From a virus, in IMG/VR virus record IMGVR_UViG_3300027847_000409, positions 1 through 21,313 of that record: a DNA stretch of 21,313 nucleotides; one strand, written 5' to 3'. Positions 12,616 through 20,434 of this stretch are shown here, piece after piece (the first letter of the stretch is position 1; each line of letters begins with the position of its first letter). The notes below the pieces were generated by a model. The model saw only the letters and a program-made list of their open reading frames with translations, did not search any database and was not told the origin of the DNA. Made by a program: the position numbers and the translations under genes.

Positions 12616-13686
12616 ATGGACAATTCCTATCTAATTCTGTTTAGTTTCTTATTACAAGAATCTAAACGGATTCAATTAAAACCCTTAGTTAACAGTATGA
12701 ATCTACAGTATCCATATGATATACTATGGCAAGAACTTAAAGAAATAAAGACAGATATAACTAAGACAGATTTCTTAATTATAGTCAGAGACATACTAGA
12801 CTCTGACAACTATATCTTCTTTAATGAGATGCCAGCTGAAGTAACTAATGTCATAGGATACAGAGCTACTAAGAAGCTCAGTGATTCAAGTAAGCTAAGT
12901 AAGATAACAGATGTCATTAAAGATGACAAAGAAACAGTTAAGAAACTAGAACATATACAGAATGTATTAGACCAATCCAGTTCCTTTGGTATCAGTAAAA
13001 CTAAATTGATATCAGAGATGGTAATGGATGAGAGAGCTAATGACTTCTATGTATTCAACTATGGTGTATGTAGAGAGGAGCTAGTTGTACTATGTGCCTT
13101 TACAGGTAGAGGTAAGACAAGTCTTATGCTTACCTTTGTACGTGAAGCCTTGTTAAACAAGCTGAACGTTATGTATATATCAATCAAAGATTTCAGTGAG
13201 ACAATGCTTAAGCAAAGGATTCTTTCTGCTGGAGAATTCCCAGACTTCAAGGCTAGTTGTTATTCTAATCTAACTATCCCTGACTTAGAGATAGAGATAG
13301 ACCAGCAGTCACCTGACATAGTGTTCGTTGATTACTTAAGTGTCATGAATGCTAGTGCTAAGGCAGACACTAGAAGGTTTGAGCTAGAGAATATCACCTC
13401 TAACCTTAAGAGGATAGCTCAAGACAAGAAGATTATCCTAGTCACAGCTCATCAACTAAACAAAGACAATCCATTTCCTAAGGCAGATGATTTACTAGAA
13501 GCCAAGGCAGGTATAGTATCTCATGCTGACTTAGTATTAGGTATAGGTGGTGATATACACAGTGACTACAGAAATATAACTACAATAAAATCTAGAAGAC
13601 ATAAACCTTTAGAAGAGTTTATGGTTAAAGTTAACTTTGATAATCTTACATACGAGTTAGCAATGGAGAGTACGGATGATACATAA
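12616..13686 (+). CDS. DnaB-like replicative helicase
   Basis: This is an SF4/RecA-fold helicase that would unwind DNA at the phage fork. After an N-terminal domain of about 150 residues come Walker A CAFTGRGKTSL (K167, T168), Walker B DIVFVDYLSVM (D239), the motif LVTAHQLNK (Q280) and the arginine-finger region IKSRRHKPLEEF. All match DnaB order, including Ala in place of the first P-loop Gly. The length is 356 residues. The frame is open upstream to 12529, but the ATG at 12616 is chosen because GGAGGAG stands just before it and because the hairpin separates it from the VWA gene. The primase is encoded separately downstream. Confidence 0.92.
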   Translation: MDNSYLILFSFLLQESKRIQLKPLVNSMNLQYPYDILWQELKEIKTDITKTDFLIIVRDILDSDNYIFFNEMPAEVTNVIGYRATKKLSDSSKLSKITDVIKDDKETVKKLEHIQNVLDQSSSFGISKTKLISEMVMDERANDFYVFNYGVCREELVVLCAFTGRGKTSLMLTFVREALLNKLNVMYISIKDFSETMLKQRILSAGEFPDFKASCYSNLTIPDLEIEIDQQSPDIVFVDYLSVMNASAKADTRRFELENITSNLKRIAQDKKIILVTAHQLNKDNPFPKADDLLEAKAGIVSHADLVLGIGGDIHSDYRNITTIKSRRHKPLEEFMVKVNFDNLTYELAMESTDDT

Positions 13687-13993
13687 CTACATTATACTAG
13701 ACGGGAACAATGATACACTTGCTTCAGTGTATATACCTAGCTCTTGTTATAACATGGTAACTGATACATGGGATTCCTTAGGGCAGGCATTAGTCAGGTA
13801 TGTAAGGTATGAAGCTAAGAATAATCCAGTCCATACTAAGAATACAAATGTACGTTGGACAGATAAGTCTTGGTTTGAAAGGATGCAAAATAAAGAGATG
13901 CTACCTAGCTCAGGTAAGGTTAATCTAAAAACAAAACTAGCTAAGAATGGGATACCATTACCTAGACCGAGAAACAAGAGAGGTAAAAAATGA
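13676..13993 (+). CDS. Protein of unknown function, 105 aa
   Basis: The N-terminus reads MIHNYIILDGNNDTLASVYIPSSCYNM, suggesting a beta-strand start. The C-terminus is basic and Pro-rich (NLKTKLAKNGIPLPRPRNKRGKK), a likely nucleic-acid or protein contact. It overlaps the helicase gene by 11 bases, has GGAG seven bases before its ATG, and overlaps the next gene as ATGA. The setting between helicase and primase suggests a replication accessory such as a loader, but this is inference. Confidence 0.82.
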   Translation: MIHNYIILDGNNDTLASVYIPSSCYNMVTDTWDSLGQALVRYVRYEAKNNPVHTKNTNVRWTDKSWFERMQNKEMLPSSGKVNLKTKLAKNGIPLPRPRNKRGKK

Positions 13994-14166
13994 GTGGACC
14001 TTGGCAAGAATATCTAGAAGAACTCTATGAAACCTACAGGGGTGAAGGTTATACACATGAGATAGCTGAAGCTATGGCCTTAGAAGACATGGATGCTAAT
14101 CAGTATGACCATGAACCAGAAGAGGACGAGGAGGATGATGATGGGACAAGTGATAGCGATGACTAA
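13990..14166 (+). CDS. Acidic small protein, 58 aa
   Basis: It reads MSGPWQEYLEELYETYRGEG, has a helical part (THEIAEAMALEDMDA) and ends in an acidic tail EPEEDEEDDDGTSDSDD. The ATG overlaps the preceding stop (ATGA) and AGAGG lies six bases upstream. Its tail codons form the ribosome binding site and start of the primase gene, which overlaps it by 26 bases. The function is unknown; the acidic tail could imitate DNA or contact the basic neighbour. Confidence 0.8.
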   Translation: MSGPWQEYLEELYETYRGEGYTHEIAEAMALEDMDANQYDHEPEEDEEDDDGTSDSDD

Positions 14167-14905
14167 GTGTCCCTTCCATGGAGACACAGACCCTTCACTA
14201 GCAATATACGAGAATGGATTCTACTGCTTTGGCTGCCACAAAAGTGGCAGACTAGAGCAGTGGATGACAGACTTAGCACATCAGAAACCTTTAAACAAAT
14301 CTTCTATTAACACTATCAAATATATGAAAGACATAGAAGAGTACACGTATAAGTATACTGATAAGGCTAAAGACTTTCTAAAAGAAAGACACATCAGGAT
14401 AGATGTAGCTAAAGAGTTTGGTATAAAGAATTATCATAACAAACTACTAGTACCCTTATATAACATGGAGGGTATGACTAGTGGTAAGCAAGTTAGATTC
14501 TTAGATAGGAAACCTAAGTATAGGTTGTTACCTAAGATAAAACACAAACAACATGAGTACCCTACCTATAGTAGGGTATTGCCAGACGTAGCATTCGGGC
14601 ACGGAGCTTTTGTAGTTGAATCTGTTTATGATGCAGCTAGATTATATCAAGCAACTAGTCTCCCTAGTATAGCCATACTGGGTACTAACATGCGGAATGA
14701 TTTAATCCAGTCTATGTATATGCTAAGCAAAGAGTATGATACTAAGTGGATTATATACTTCGACCCGGATGCTCATGTTATATCAAGATTAATAGCAGAC
14801 AAGCTAATGAACTCTGGATTAAGAGGTGCAACTATTATGTCTAATAGTAAACCCTATGAAGAGACAGATGAAGAATTGATATCCATGGTAGAGGAGGTAC
14901 TATAA
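14141..14905 (+). CDS. DNA primase (zinc finger + TOPRIM)
   Basis: The protein would make RNA primers for lagging-strand synthesis. It begins almost at a CHC2-type zinc finger: KCPFHGDTDPSLAIYENGFYCFGCHKSG, with Cys, His, Cys and Cys as ligands. A TOPRIM domain follows, with FVVESVYDA (Glu), IAILGTNM and YFDPDA (DxD). The frame opens earlier at 14093, but GAGGAGG at 14128-14134 points to the ATG at 14141; the tandem ATGs at 14135 and 14138 are too close. At 254 residues it is short for a primase, and it lacks a fused helicase, which is instead encoded at 12616-13686. Confidence 0.88.
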   Translation: MGQVIAMTKCPFHGDTDPSLAIYENGFYCFGCHKSGRLEQWMTDLAHQKPLNKSSINTIKYMKDIEEYTYKYTDKAKDFLKERHIRIDVAKEFGIKNYHNKLLVPLYNMEGMTSGKQVRFLDRKPKYRLLPKIKHKQHEYPTYSRVLPDVAFGHGAFVVESVYDAARLYQATSLPSIAILGTNMRNDLIQSMYMLSKEYDTKWIIYFDPDAHVISRLIADKLMNSGLRGATIMSNSKPYEETDEELISMVEEVL

Positions 14906-15147
14906 TGGGATACTTTAAAGATAAGACAATCAAGTTGGAGGAAGACATGACGTACTACATTGAGACATGTACTGAAGAAATAATGGCAGGCCTAGAGCTA
15001 GATAATCTCACAGATGAAAGATTAGAAGATGCTCGGTTAATTATAGAAAGAGTACTGCATAAAAACCTAGACGAACTATTCAAACTATTGTTGGAGGAAC
15101 AAAAGGATGATAACAAACACATACACACAGAGAAAAAAGAAACATAA
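14905..15147 (+). CDS. Acidic helical protein of unknown function, 80 aa
   Basis: The sequence MGYFKDKTIKLEEDMTYYIETCTEEIMAG and LEDARLIIERVLHKNLDELFKLLLEEQKDD predicts two or three long helices with high Glu/Asp content, ending in a charged tail HIHTEKKET. GAGGAGGT precedes its ATG, which overlaps the primase stop (TAATG). It overlaps the polymerase gene by 41 bases. No family is recognised; a small replisome-associated protein is possible from context. Confidence 0.82.
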   Translation: MGYFKDKTIKLEEDMTYYIETCTEEIMAGLELDNLTDERLEDARLIIERVLHKNLDELFKLLLEEQKDDNKHIHTEKKET

Positions 15148-17281
15148 ACTTAGAAACTTAGATGATACTTGTTTACGTTGTGGTCTATATGAACACACAA
15201 GTAAACCTAAGTTAGACAAAGTAAAGATACAAGACGGTGAAGCTGGTATTGTATTGGTAGTACTTGGTACACCAACAAGGATGTCAGAATCTAGAGGCGA
15301 CATAGCACATGATACAGTAGCTACTGTTGTAAAGAAATATACTAAAGAATACTTACAAGATTGTGAAGTCTGGATAACTTCTTCTGTTAAGTGTTACCCT
15401 AATGACTGGAAAGTAAAGACACATGAAGCTCGTTGGTGTAGTAAATACCTATCAGAAGACATAACTGACACTAAGCCTACTAAGGTGATAGCTATGGGTG
15501 AGCTGGCAAGGATGGGATGCAAAGAGATTGAACAAGAGTATGAGAGTTCCATACACCCATTACAACTTAAAGAAGGTGGACTACCTAGAACTATCATTGA
15601 AGCTTTCAGTAGATGTGGTAAAGAACTAAGACAAGAGTTAGGCCAGATACCCTGGAGCCCTACCCTTATACCTGTAATAAACCAAGCAAGGAAAGAGAAG
15701 TACTTAGGGTTAGACTTTGAATGGAACCCTACTACTGATGTTACACACACTGTAGGTTTTAGTTCTAGTACCTCTTGTCACGCAGTAGTGATGTCTGCTA
15801 AAGCTAAGCATCTAATAAAAAGATTAGTCATGGATGAAGACATGGTGATTGTAGGTCATAATATCATAGCAGATGTAATAAGAATCTTGAAGTGGGTTAG
15901 GCGTAAGGATATAAAATGTAGATTCATGGACACACTAGTACTTAAAAGACAACTTGCAAGTCACTTACCTGTAGGTGGACTTAAGTTCTTTGCTCATTCT
16001 TATCTATACCTAGAAGATTATGCTAAAGACATATCTATGGAAGACTACAACGAGTACAGTGAGAAGCTACGGGTCTACTGTGCAGGTGATGCATATGTAG
16101 GTGTCTTGTTATACCACTACTTTAAAGATACATACCATAAGAAATGGGATATCATGGCTCCTGCTAGGGACATAGATATGGACATGATACTACCTGTAGC
16201 TGATATGATTAAGGGTGGGATAGCTGTTGACCATACACAACTACATACCATGACTAAAGAAATAGATAAACAAGTAGATAAGTTACTAGATGAATTGAAT
16301 ACAACGTATGATATTAATCCGGGTAGTCCTACACAGGTACTAGCTAAGTGTGTTGAGCTAGGATTTAAAATAGATAGTACGGGTGAGGCTATACTCAAAA
16401 AGATTACTCATCCTTTCACGGACAAGATATTAGAATACAGAAAGTATTCTAAACTGGCTACAACTTATACTACTAAGATACCTGAGTGGCTCAGTGTAGA
16501 CGATAGGCTACACTGTAACCTCCACCTAGCATCTACGGTTACGGGTCGTATGACTTCCTCCAAGCCAAATATGCAGAACGTTCCTCCAAAAGTTCGTCCA
16601 TGTTTTCAAAGTATATTTGGTGAAGACGGTATACTCATGACCGTAGATGCTAGTCAATCAGAACTTAGATGCCTAGCTTACCTTGCTAACAGTAAGTATC
16701 TTATAGATTCCTACAACAAGGGAGTGGATATGCACACGCTGGTAGCCCAGCTTGCTGGGATAGACAGGCGTGATGCAAAGACACTGAACTTTGCTTACAT
16801 CTATGGAGCCAGTGACTTCAGGATGCAACAAGAGTTAATCAAGCTAGGCAAGGGTGTAGCTAAAGCTAAGAAGATTACAAAAGATTATATAGAATCTATG
16901 AAAGAGTTAGGTATTGCAAGTTATCAAACAAAACTCTTGACACAGACAAGTAAAGTAAAGTATAATACTAGTGTATATGGGAGGATAGGAGAGAGATTGA
17001 ACCCTACACAAGTAGTTAATTTTCCAGTGCAGTCATTCAGTGCTGACCTAAACAAAATAAGAATCATACAGATGTATGACCTATTACGTGATAACAACTT
17101 GTTATCTAGGATATGGTTAGAATTTCATGATGCTATGGAACTAGATGTACACAAGGATGAACTGGAAAAAGTAATTACTCTAGTTAAATCCTTAGATACA
17201 AGAATACCGGACATACTTAACAAGCATATTTCTCTCGACTTACCGCTTGACATTAAGTATACGGATAAAAATTGGAACTAA
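15107..17281 (+). CDS. Family A DNA polymerase with N-terminal UDG-like domain
   Basis: This is the phage replicative polymerase. Residues about 20-160 resemble family 4 uracil-DNA glycosylases: CLRC (C22, C25), VKCYP (C96) and RWC (C111) match the four iron-sulfur ligands, and IHP (H150) matches the late HP motif, but the usual GEAPG is LGTPT. Residues about 200-340 are a 3'-5' exonuclease: DFE (D203, E205), HNIIAD (D256) and YCAGD (D328). The polymerase follows: TVTGRMTSSKPNMQNVP, motif A DASQSELR (D514), motif B RRDAKTLNFAYIYG (K558, F562, Y566) and motif C FHDA (D675). The length is 724 residues. GGAGGA lies nine bases before the ATG. Fusions of this kind are known in SPO1-like phages. 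Confidence 0.95.
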   Translation: MITNTYTQRKKKHKLRNLDDTCLRCGLYEHTSKPKLDKVKIQDGEAGIVLVVLGTPTRMSESRGDIAHDTVATVVKKYTKEYLQDCEVWITSSVKCYPNDWKVKTHEARWCSKYLSEDITDTKPTKVIAMGELARMGCKEIEQEYESSIHPLQLKEGGLPRTIIEAFSRCGKELRQELGQIPWSPTLIPVINQARKEKYLGLDFEWNPTTDVTHTVGFSSSTSCHAVVMSAKAKHLIKRLVMDEDMVIVGHNIIADVIRILKWVRRKDIKCRFMDTLVLKRQLASHLPVGGLKFFAHSYLYLEDYAKDISMEDYNEYSEKLRVYCAGDAYVGVLLYHYFKDTYHKKWDIMAPARDIDMDMILPVADMIKGGIAVDHTQLHTMTKEIDKQVDKLLDELNTTYDINPGSPTQVLAKCVELGFKIDSTGEAILKKITHPFTDKILEYRKYSKLATTYTTKIPEWLSVDDRLHCNLHLASTVTGRMTSSKPNMQNVPPKVRPCFQSIFGEDGILMTVDASQSELRCLAYLANSKYLIDSYNKGVDMHTLVAQLAGIDRRDAKTLNFAYIYGASDFRMQQELIKLGKGVAKAKKITKDYIESMKELGIASYQTKLLTQTSKVKYNTSVYGRIGERLNPTQVVNFPVQSFSADLNKIRIIQMYDLLRDNNLLSRIWLEFHDAMELDVHKDELEKVITLVKSLDTRIPDILNKHISLDLPLDIKYTDKNWN

Positions 17282-17305
17282 AGAAAATAAACAAAGGAGG
17301 ATATC

Positions 17306-17596
17306 ATGGCATATCAACGAGCATATAACGCTGCTCCTGGTGCACCCGCTGCTCAGTCTCAAGAGAAGACAGAGTGGGTACAACTAGGAGTTGGTTGGAA
17401 TAAGCCTGCTGGTGGTAAGCTTGCTTTTATGGCCATCTTAAACATAGATGGACAAGCTATAAAAGTACGTGGATTCCATACGGATAAGTCAAAGAGTAAG
17501 TCTAAGAATCCAAGTGACTTTACTTTGACTGTACCTAAGGAAGAACTACCTACTAACATGGTTGAGCTATTCGCTCAACCAGAATATCAGAAGTAA
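17306..17596 (+). CDS. Protein of unknown function after polymerase, 96 aa
   Basis: The N-terminus is Ala/Pro-rich and probably disordered (MAYQRAYNAAPGAPAAQSQE), followed by a compact beta-rich part (WVQLGVGWNKPAGGKLAFMAILNIDGQAIKVRGFHTDKSKSKSKNPSDFTLTVP). AAAGGAGG lies before the ATG. A small beta-rich protein between polymerase and nuclease genes could be a single-stranded-DNA-binding protein with a DUF736-like pattern, but I cannot confirm this. A strong ribosome binding site suggests high expression. Confidence 0.82.
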   Translation: MAYQRAYNAAPGAPAAQSQEKTEWVQLGVGWNKPAGGKLAFMAILNIDGQAIKVRGFHTDKSKSKSKNPSDFTLTVPKEELPTNMVELFAQPEYQK

Positions 17597-17609
17597 CTGA
17601 TAGAGGACA

Positions 17610-17634
17610 TGGGCCAGGTCTTTAAAAGGGCCCA
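17610..17634 (+). other. Short GC-rich hairpin between two replication genes
   Basis: TGGGCC (17610-17615) pairs with GGCCCA (17629-17634) around a 13-base AT-rich loop in the 51-base gap before the nuclease gene. No T-tract follows. It may be a weak pause, processing or stability element. Confidence 0.4.
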
Positions 17635-17647
17635 CTAGAGGTATGAG

Positions 17648-18463
17648 ATGGAAGTAAAAGATTTAATATATGACCCAGAAAGTTTCTTACTAGAACTAGA
17701 AGATGCTAAGAAGGGTACAATGGATGAGTACATGGCAGCACGTAGTGCTGAGTGGGAAGAGAGAGGTAAGTCTGAGAATGCTATACGTTCATCTAGCCTG
17801 GGTACATGTATCCGTCAGACCTTTTACAATTACTTTACTGACCGGAAGGCTAGTGCTATTACAGATATAGTTATGCAATCAAGAATGTATATGGGTTTTA
17901 TAAACGAAGAGACCCAAGGCACGTTCCTTAAAAGGATGCCCGGACATTTGCATGGGTTAGATTCTGCTGAACAAAACCAGTTCCCTATTCACCTTAACAT
18001 TAAAGAAGATGTAGTATACACAGCGACCACTGATTTTGTGCATGAATACAGCCACAACAATGAGAAGTACTATGTACCTATGGAACTTAAGAGTACAGAA
18101 CTGTGGAAGTGGAAAGAGTTTAAGTACCACCCGTTCCACCTGAAACAACTACTACTGTGGATGTACTACGCTAAGGAAAAACTAAACTTGAATGTACCTT
18201 TTGGGGTACTTATGTACACCAAAAGAAGTAGCATGGAGAATAAGTATGTAATCATATCTTGTGATACAAGGTTTGAAAAACTCAGTAGAGAAGTACAGAA
18301 GTATGACTACTGGAGACCTTGGTTAGAGAATCATGTAAATACTATTACTCAATGTATCCTTGATGAGGAGTTGCCGGAACGACCTAGTGATGTACCAGTA
18401 TACATATGTAAGAGTTGTTCCTTCGTAGATTATTGTAATGCCAATAAGAAGACAAAACCTTAA
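17648..18463 (+). CDS. Cas4-like PD-(D/E)XK exonuclease with Fe-S cysteines
   Basis: The 271-residue protein follows the RecB/Cas4 nuclease plan. SSLGTCIRQTFYNY (C54) is the N-terminal Cys motif, TATTDFV holds the active-site Asp (D129), PMELKST holds ExK (E146, K148), FHLKQLLLWMYY is the QxxxY-type helix (Q167), and CKSCSFVDYC holds the C-terminal cysteines (C254, C257, C263). With C54 these would ligate a [4Fe-4S] cluster. It probably resects DNA ends during replication or recombination. AGAGG precedes the ATG. It lies directly before a resolvase gene and overlaps it by 26 bases. Confidence 0.88.
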   Translation: MEVKDLIYDPESFLLELEDAKKGTMDEYMAARSAEWEERGKSENAIRSSSLGTCIRQTFYNYFTDRKASAITDIVMQSRMYMGFINEETQGTFLKRMPGHLHGLDSAEQNQFPIHLNIKEDVVYTATTDFVHEYSHNNEKYYVPMELKSTELWKWKEFKYHPFHLKQLLLWMYYAKEKLNLNVPFGVLMYTKRSSMENKYVIISCDTRFEKLSREVQKYDYWRPWLENHVNTITQCILDEELPERPSDVPVYICKSCSFVDYCNANKKTKP

Positions 18464-18839
18464 TAAGACACCTAGATTTAAAAAGATGTATAGAATAGGA
18501 TACATGTTTGAAAAGAAGACACGTGCTGTTATCACAGCTATACTGAAAGGTATAAATTGTTTATTGTTTTATACTATAGAGTCCAGAGGTAGCAAGGGTA
18601 AAGCTGATATAATTGTAGGCTTATACAACACTAACAATGGACAGAGAACTTGGATAGGTATCCAATGTAAGAAAGGATATATTAGTAAAGCCGAGCAAGG
18701 AAGACAGATGCATGCTGCTCTTAAGGAGAATGGTATGTTCATGTTCTTTGCTACCCATAATGCAAAGACTAACTTAGTAGATTTTAATCCAGGCTTTAAG
18801 GAGTATGTAATAGAATGGACTACTTCATCCAGACGGTAA
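18438..18839 (+). CDS. Hjc-like Holliday junction resolvase (PD-(D/E)XK)
   Basis: The sequence YRIGYMFEKKTRAVITAIL (E25), YTIESRGSKGKADIIVGL (R50, S52, D57) and IGIQCKKG (Q76, K78) follows the archaeal Hjc pattern of an N-terminal acidic residue, RxGSxGxxD and a third motif (Q/E)xK. Here the usual Glu is Gln, as in some Mrr-type nucleases. It would cut branched DNA to ready concatemers for packaging. At 133 residues the length fits the family. Neither the ATG at 18438 nor the one at 18486 (MYRIGYMFEKK, 117 aa) has a clear ribosome binding site; overlap with the previous gene favours the first. Confidence 0.8.
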   Translation: MPIRRQNLNKTPRFKKMYRIGYMFEKKTRAVITAILKGINCLLFYTIESRGSKGKADIIVGLYNTNNGQRTWIGIQCKKGYISKAEQGRQMHAALKENGMFMFFATHNAKTNLVDFNPGFKEYVIEWTTSSRR

Positions 18840-19309
18840 AGAAGCTAGCACTTATATCTGTACTTAGTACCAACATAACAGAGAGCAGTGTCATATCAGG
18901 TTCTATCTTTAGTGATATAAGAACTTCTTTATATTCTAGGATGTTAGATTTAACTAAAAGAAACTGGATAGCTTTAAGTCTAGATAGATTTATAGAGGCT
19001 GATACCAGCCCTATAGCTTACATGGACTGGGTACTTAATCAGATAACTGAGTATAGCAATAAGGATGTATACCTGAATCCTAGTTATCTACATACAATAG
19101 AGGATGGAGTACACAAGTATAAGATAGAACCTACACACATACCAGACAGATTCCTCTACTATAACCTATCTCCTATACAAGTTATATGGGTACTACAAAG
19201 AGTAAAGACAGATACAAAAGTTTTCCCATGTAGATACTCACTGTATGCAGAAGCTAACATAGATGATATTATTAGAGAGGTAAATAAGAAACATGAACCC
19301 AACACCTAG
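18815..19309 (+). CDS. Protein of unknown function, 164 aa
   Basis: The sequence MDYFIQTVKKLALISVLSTNITESSVISGSIFSDIRTSL leads into TKRNWIALSLDRFIEADTSP and later FLYYNLSPIQVIWVLQRVKTDTKVFPCRYSLYAEANIDDII. It looks mixed helical and soluble with a moderately hydrophobic N-terminus; no family is recognised. AAGGAG lies eleven bases before the ATG. It overlaps the resolvase gene at its 5' end and the next gene at its 3' end, so it belongs to the replication/recombination operon. Confidence 0.82.
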   Translation: MDYFIQTVKKLALISVLSTNITESSVISGSIFSDIRTSLYSRMLDLTKRNWIALSLDRFIEADTSPIAYMDWVLNQITEYSNKDVYLNPSYLHTIEDGVHKYKIEPTHIPDRFLYYNLSPIQVIWVLQRVKTDTKVFPCRYSLYAEANIDDIIREVNKKHEPNT

Positions 19310-19787
19310 ATTAGTTATCACACCATTATCCGCTTTGTATAACTTACCAGATTACTTTGATGAGAACATCTCGGATAAAGACAGAGAGTTAATCTCTCTT
19401 AAGTTTATGATGTACTATAATGATTCCAACTTTTCTGACAATGCTATACCTACACTGGGAGCGTTACTAGCTTTAGGACATCTAAGATTAGTAGTAGTAG
19501 ATGGGTATACAGAACCAGTATGGTTTAGAGCCCGGACTGTACTAGCTACTTTGATACGTACTATTCTTCCTGACCCACAAACCGTGAAGTTACTAGAGAC
19601 TAATGTAAAATACATTAGAGCAGATAGTAGTAATGATATACATGAAAAAGGTTTAATAATGATAGAGAAGTATGAGAAAGAAGGTTATACTATAGTTAAC
19701 TTATTCAATGATAGCTGGGCTAACTACTCAAGAAAAGAATTTCCAGAATTATATCCAACTAAAGATGACGAAGGCGGTCATCACTAG
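19293..19787 (+). CDS. Protein of unknown function, 164 aa (end of rightward block)
   Basis: It begins MNPTPRLVITPLSALYNLPDYFDENISDKDRELISLKFMMYYND and includes IPTLGALLALGHLRLVVVDGYTEPVWFRARTVLATLIRTI. The C-terminus is KDDEGGHH. No family is recognised. It overlaps the preceding gene by 17 bases, GAGAGG lies some distance before the ATG, and coupling to the upstream gene is likely. It is the last rightward gene, about 45 bases before the terminator hairpin. Confidence 0.82.
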   Translation: MNPTPRLVITPLSALYNLPDYFDENISDKDRELISLKFMMYYNDSNFSDNAIPTLGALLALGHLRLVVVDGYTEPVWFRARTVLATLIRTILPDPQTVKLLETNVKYIRADSSNDIHEKGLIMIEKYEKEGYTIVNLFNDSWANYSRKEFPELYPTKDDEGGHH

Positions 19788-19804
19788 GCAAGGAACTTAT
19801 CCCA

Positions 19805-20077
19805 TCATCCTTTTTTCTCCGGTTTCTTGTCGGAGGTAAGCTCTTTAAGAGCTTGCCTCTTTCTTTTGTTTAGTCTATAGATAGTACGTTCTAACATGTC
19901 CACCTTACTGGTAAGCTTAACTAGACTCTCATCCCTATCCTGCATCTCATGACTTAGATTATCTATAGCTACCTTTAGTTTATCCAGGCTGCCATTCAAT
20001 CTTAGCAAGACAAACAGGGCCACAACTATAGGGAAACCTAAGTCTCTTACTATACTTGCTATAACAGGATAGTCCAT
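19805..20077 (-). CDS. Small membrane coiled-coil protein, YvrJ/holin-like
   Basis: The N-terminal part VIASIVRDLGFPIVVALFVLLRLNGSLDKL is one membrane span followed at once by a long coiled coil (VAIDNLSHEMQDRDESLVKLTSKVDMLERTIYRLNKRKRQ) and a Lys-rich tail. The GFPIVVALFVLLR pattern resembles YvrJ/BhlA-like small phage membrane proteins. A role in lysis or membrane attachment is inferred. The ATG overlaps the previous stop (TAATG). Its 3' end contains the rightward terminator hairpin, so sense and antisense transcripts meet here. Confidence 0.75.
   Translation of the reverse strand: MDYPVIASIVRDLGFPIVVALFVLLRLNGSLDKLKVAIDNLSHEMQDRDESLVKLTSKVDMLERTIYRLNKRKRQALKELTSDKKPEKKG
19833..19871 (+). 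terminator. Intrinsic terminator of the rightward block (inside a leftward gene)
   Basis: GAGGTAAGCTCTT (19833-19845) faces AAGAGCTTGCCTC (19847-19859) as a near-perfect stem with one G-U pair. The T-rich tail TTTCTTTTGTTT follows (from 19860). In the plus direction this is a good intrinsic terminator after the gene ending at 19787. The same bases code for the end of the convergent gene 19805-20077. There is no T-tract in the leftward sense. Confidence 0.78.
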
Positions 20078-20424
20078 TACTTACTATGTCCGTTTTTCAT
20101 GTCGTATTTAGTCTGGTATAAATCTTCTTTTAAAGTGTTCACATTACCTTCTAGTTTATCTAGAATCTTTTCTATCATATCTAGTCGCATGTTCTGCTCA
20201 GCGTCATCAGGTAGTGAACCAAGTTCACCTCTTGGCCATCTAACTCTGAACTCAGAGTTTAAGTTAGCATTGATACTAGCAATCTCTTGCTCATGTTCAA
20301 GGAAGTTTATCCTCTCAGTGATACCGAAGTACCCCCATACTGCTAAAGCAGTAACAACTAGTATCTGGATAAACCACTTAAGGTTTATCTGCATCTCTGT
20401 CTTCTCTCCAATAGGTTCACTCAT
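20077..20424 (-). CDS. Membrane-anchored coiled-coil protein, 115 aa
   Basis: The protein begins MSEPIGEKTEMQINLKW, has one membrane span (FIQILVVTALAVWGYFGI), then charged helical segments (ERINFLEHEQEIASINANL; MRLDMIEKILDKLEGNVNTLKEDLYQ). The layout is of a type II inner-membrane protein with a periplasmic coiled coil, as in i-spanins, but no lipoprotein partner lies inside or after it. AGGAGGT is six bases before the ATG. Translation is linked to the next gene through TAATG. The function is not certain. Confidence 0.78.
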   Translation of the reverse strand: MSEPIGEKTEMQINLKWFIQILVVTALAVWGYFGITERINFLEHEQEIASINANLNSEFRVRWPRGELGSLPDDAEQNMRLDMIEKILDKLEGNVNTLKEDLYQTKYDMKNGHSK

Positions 20425-20434
20425 GTCCTACCTC

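Noticed and set aside
14093-14140. Upstream start of the primase
   Set aside because: The first 16 codons overlap the acidic gene tail and lack a ribosome binding site; GAGGAGG is placed for the ATG at 14141.
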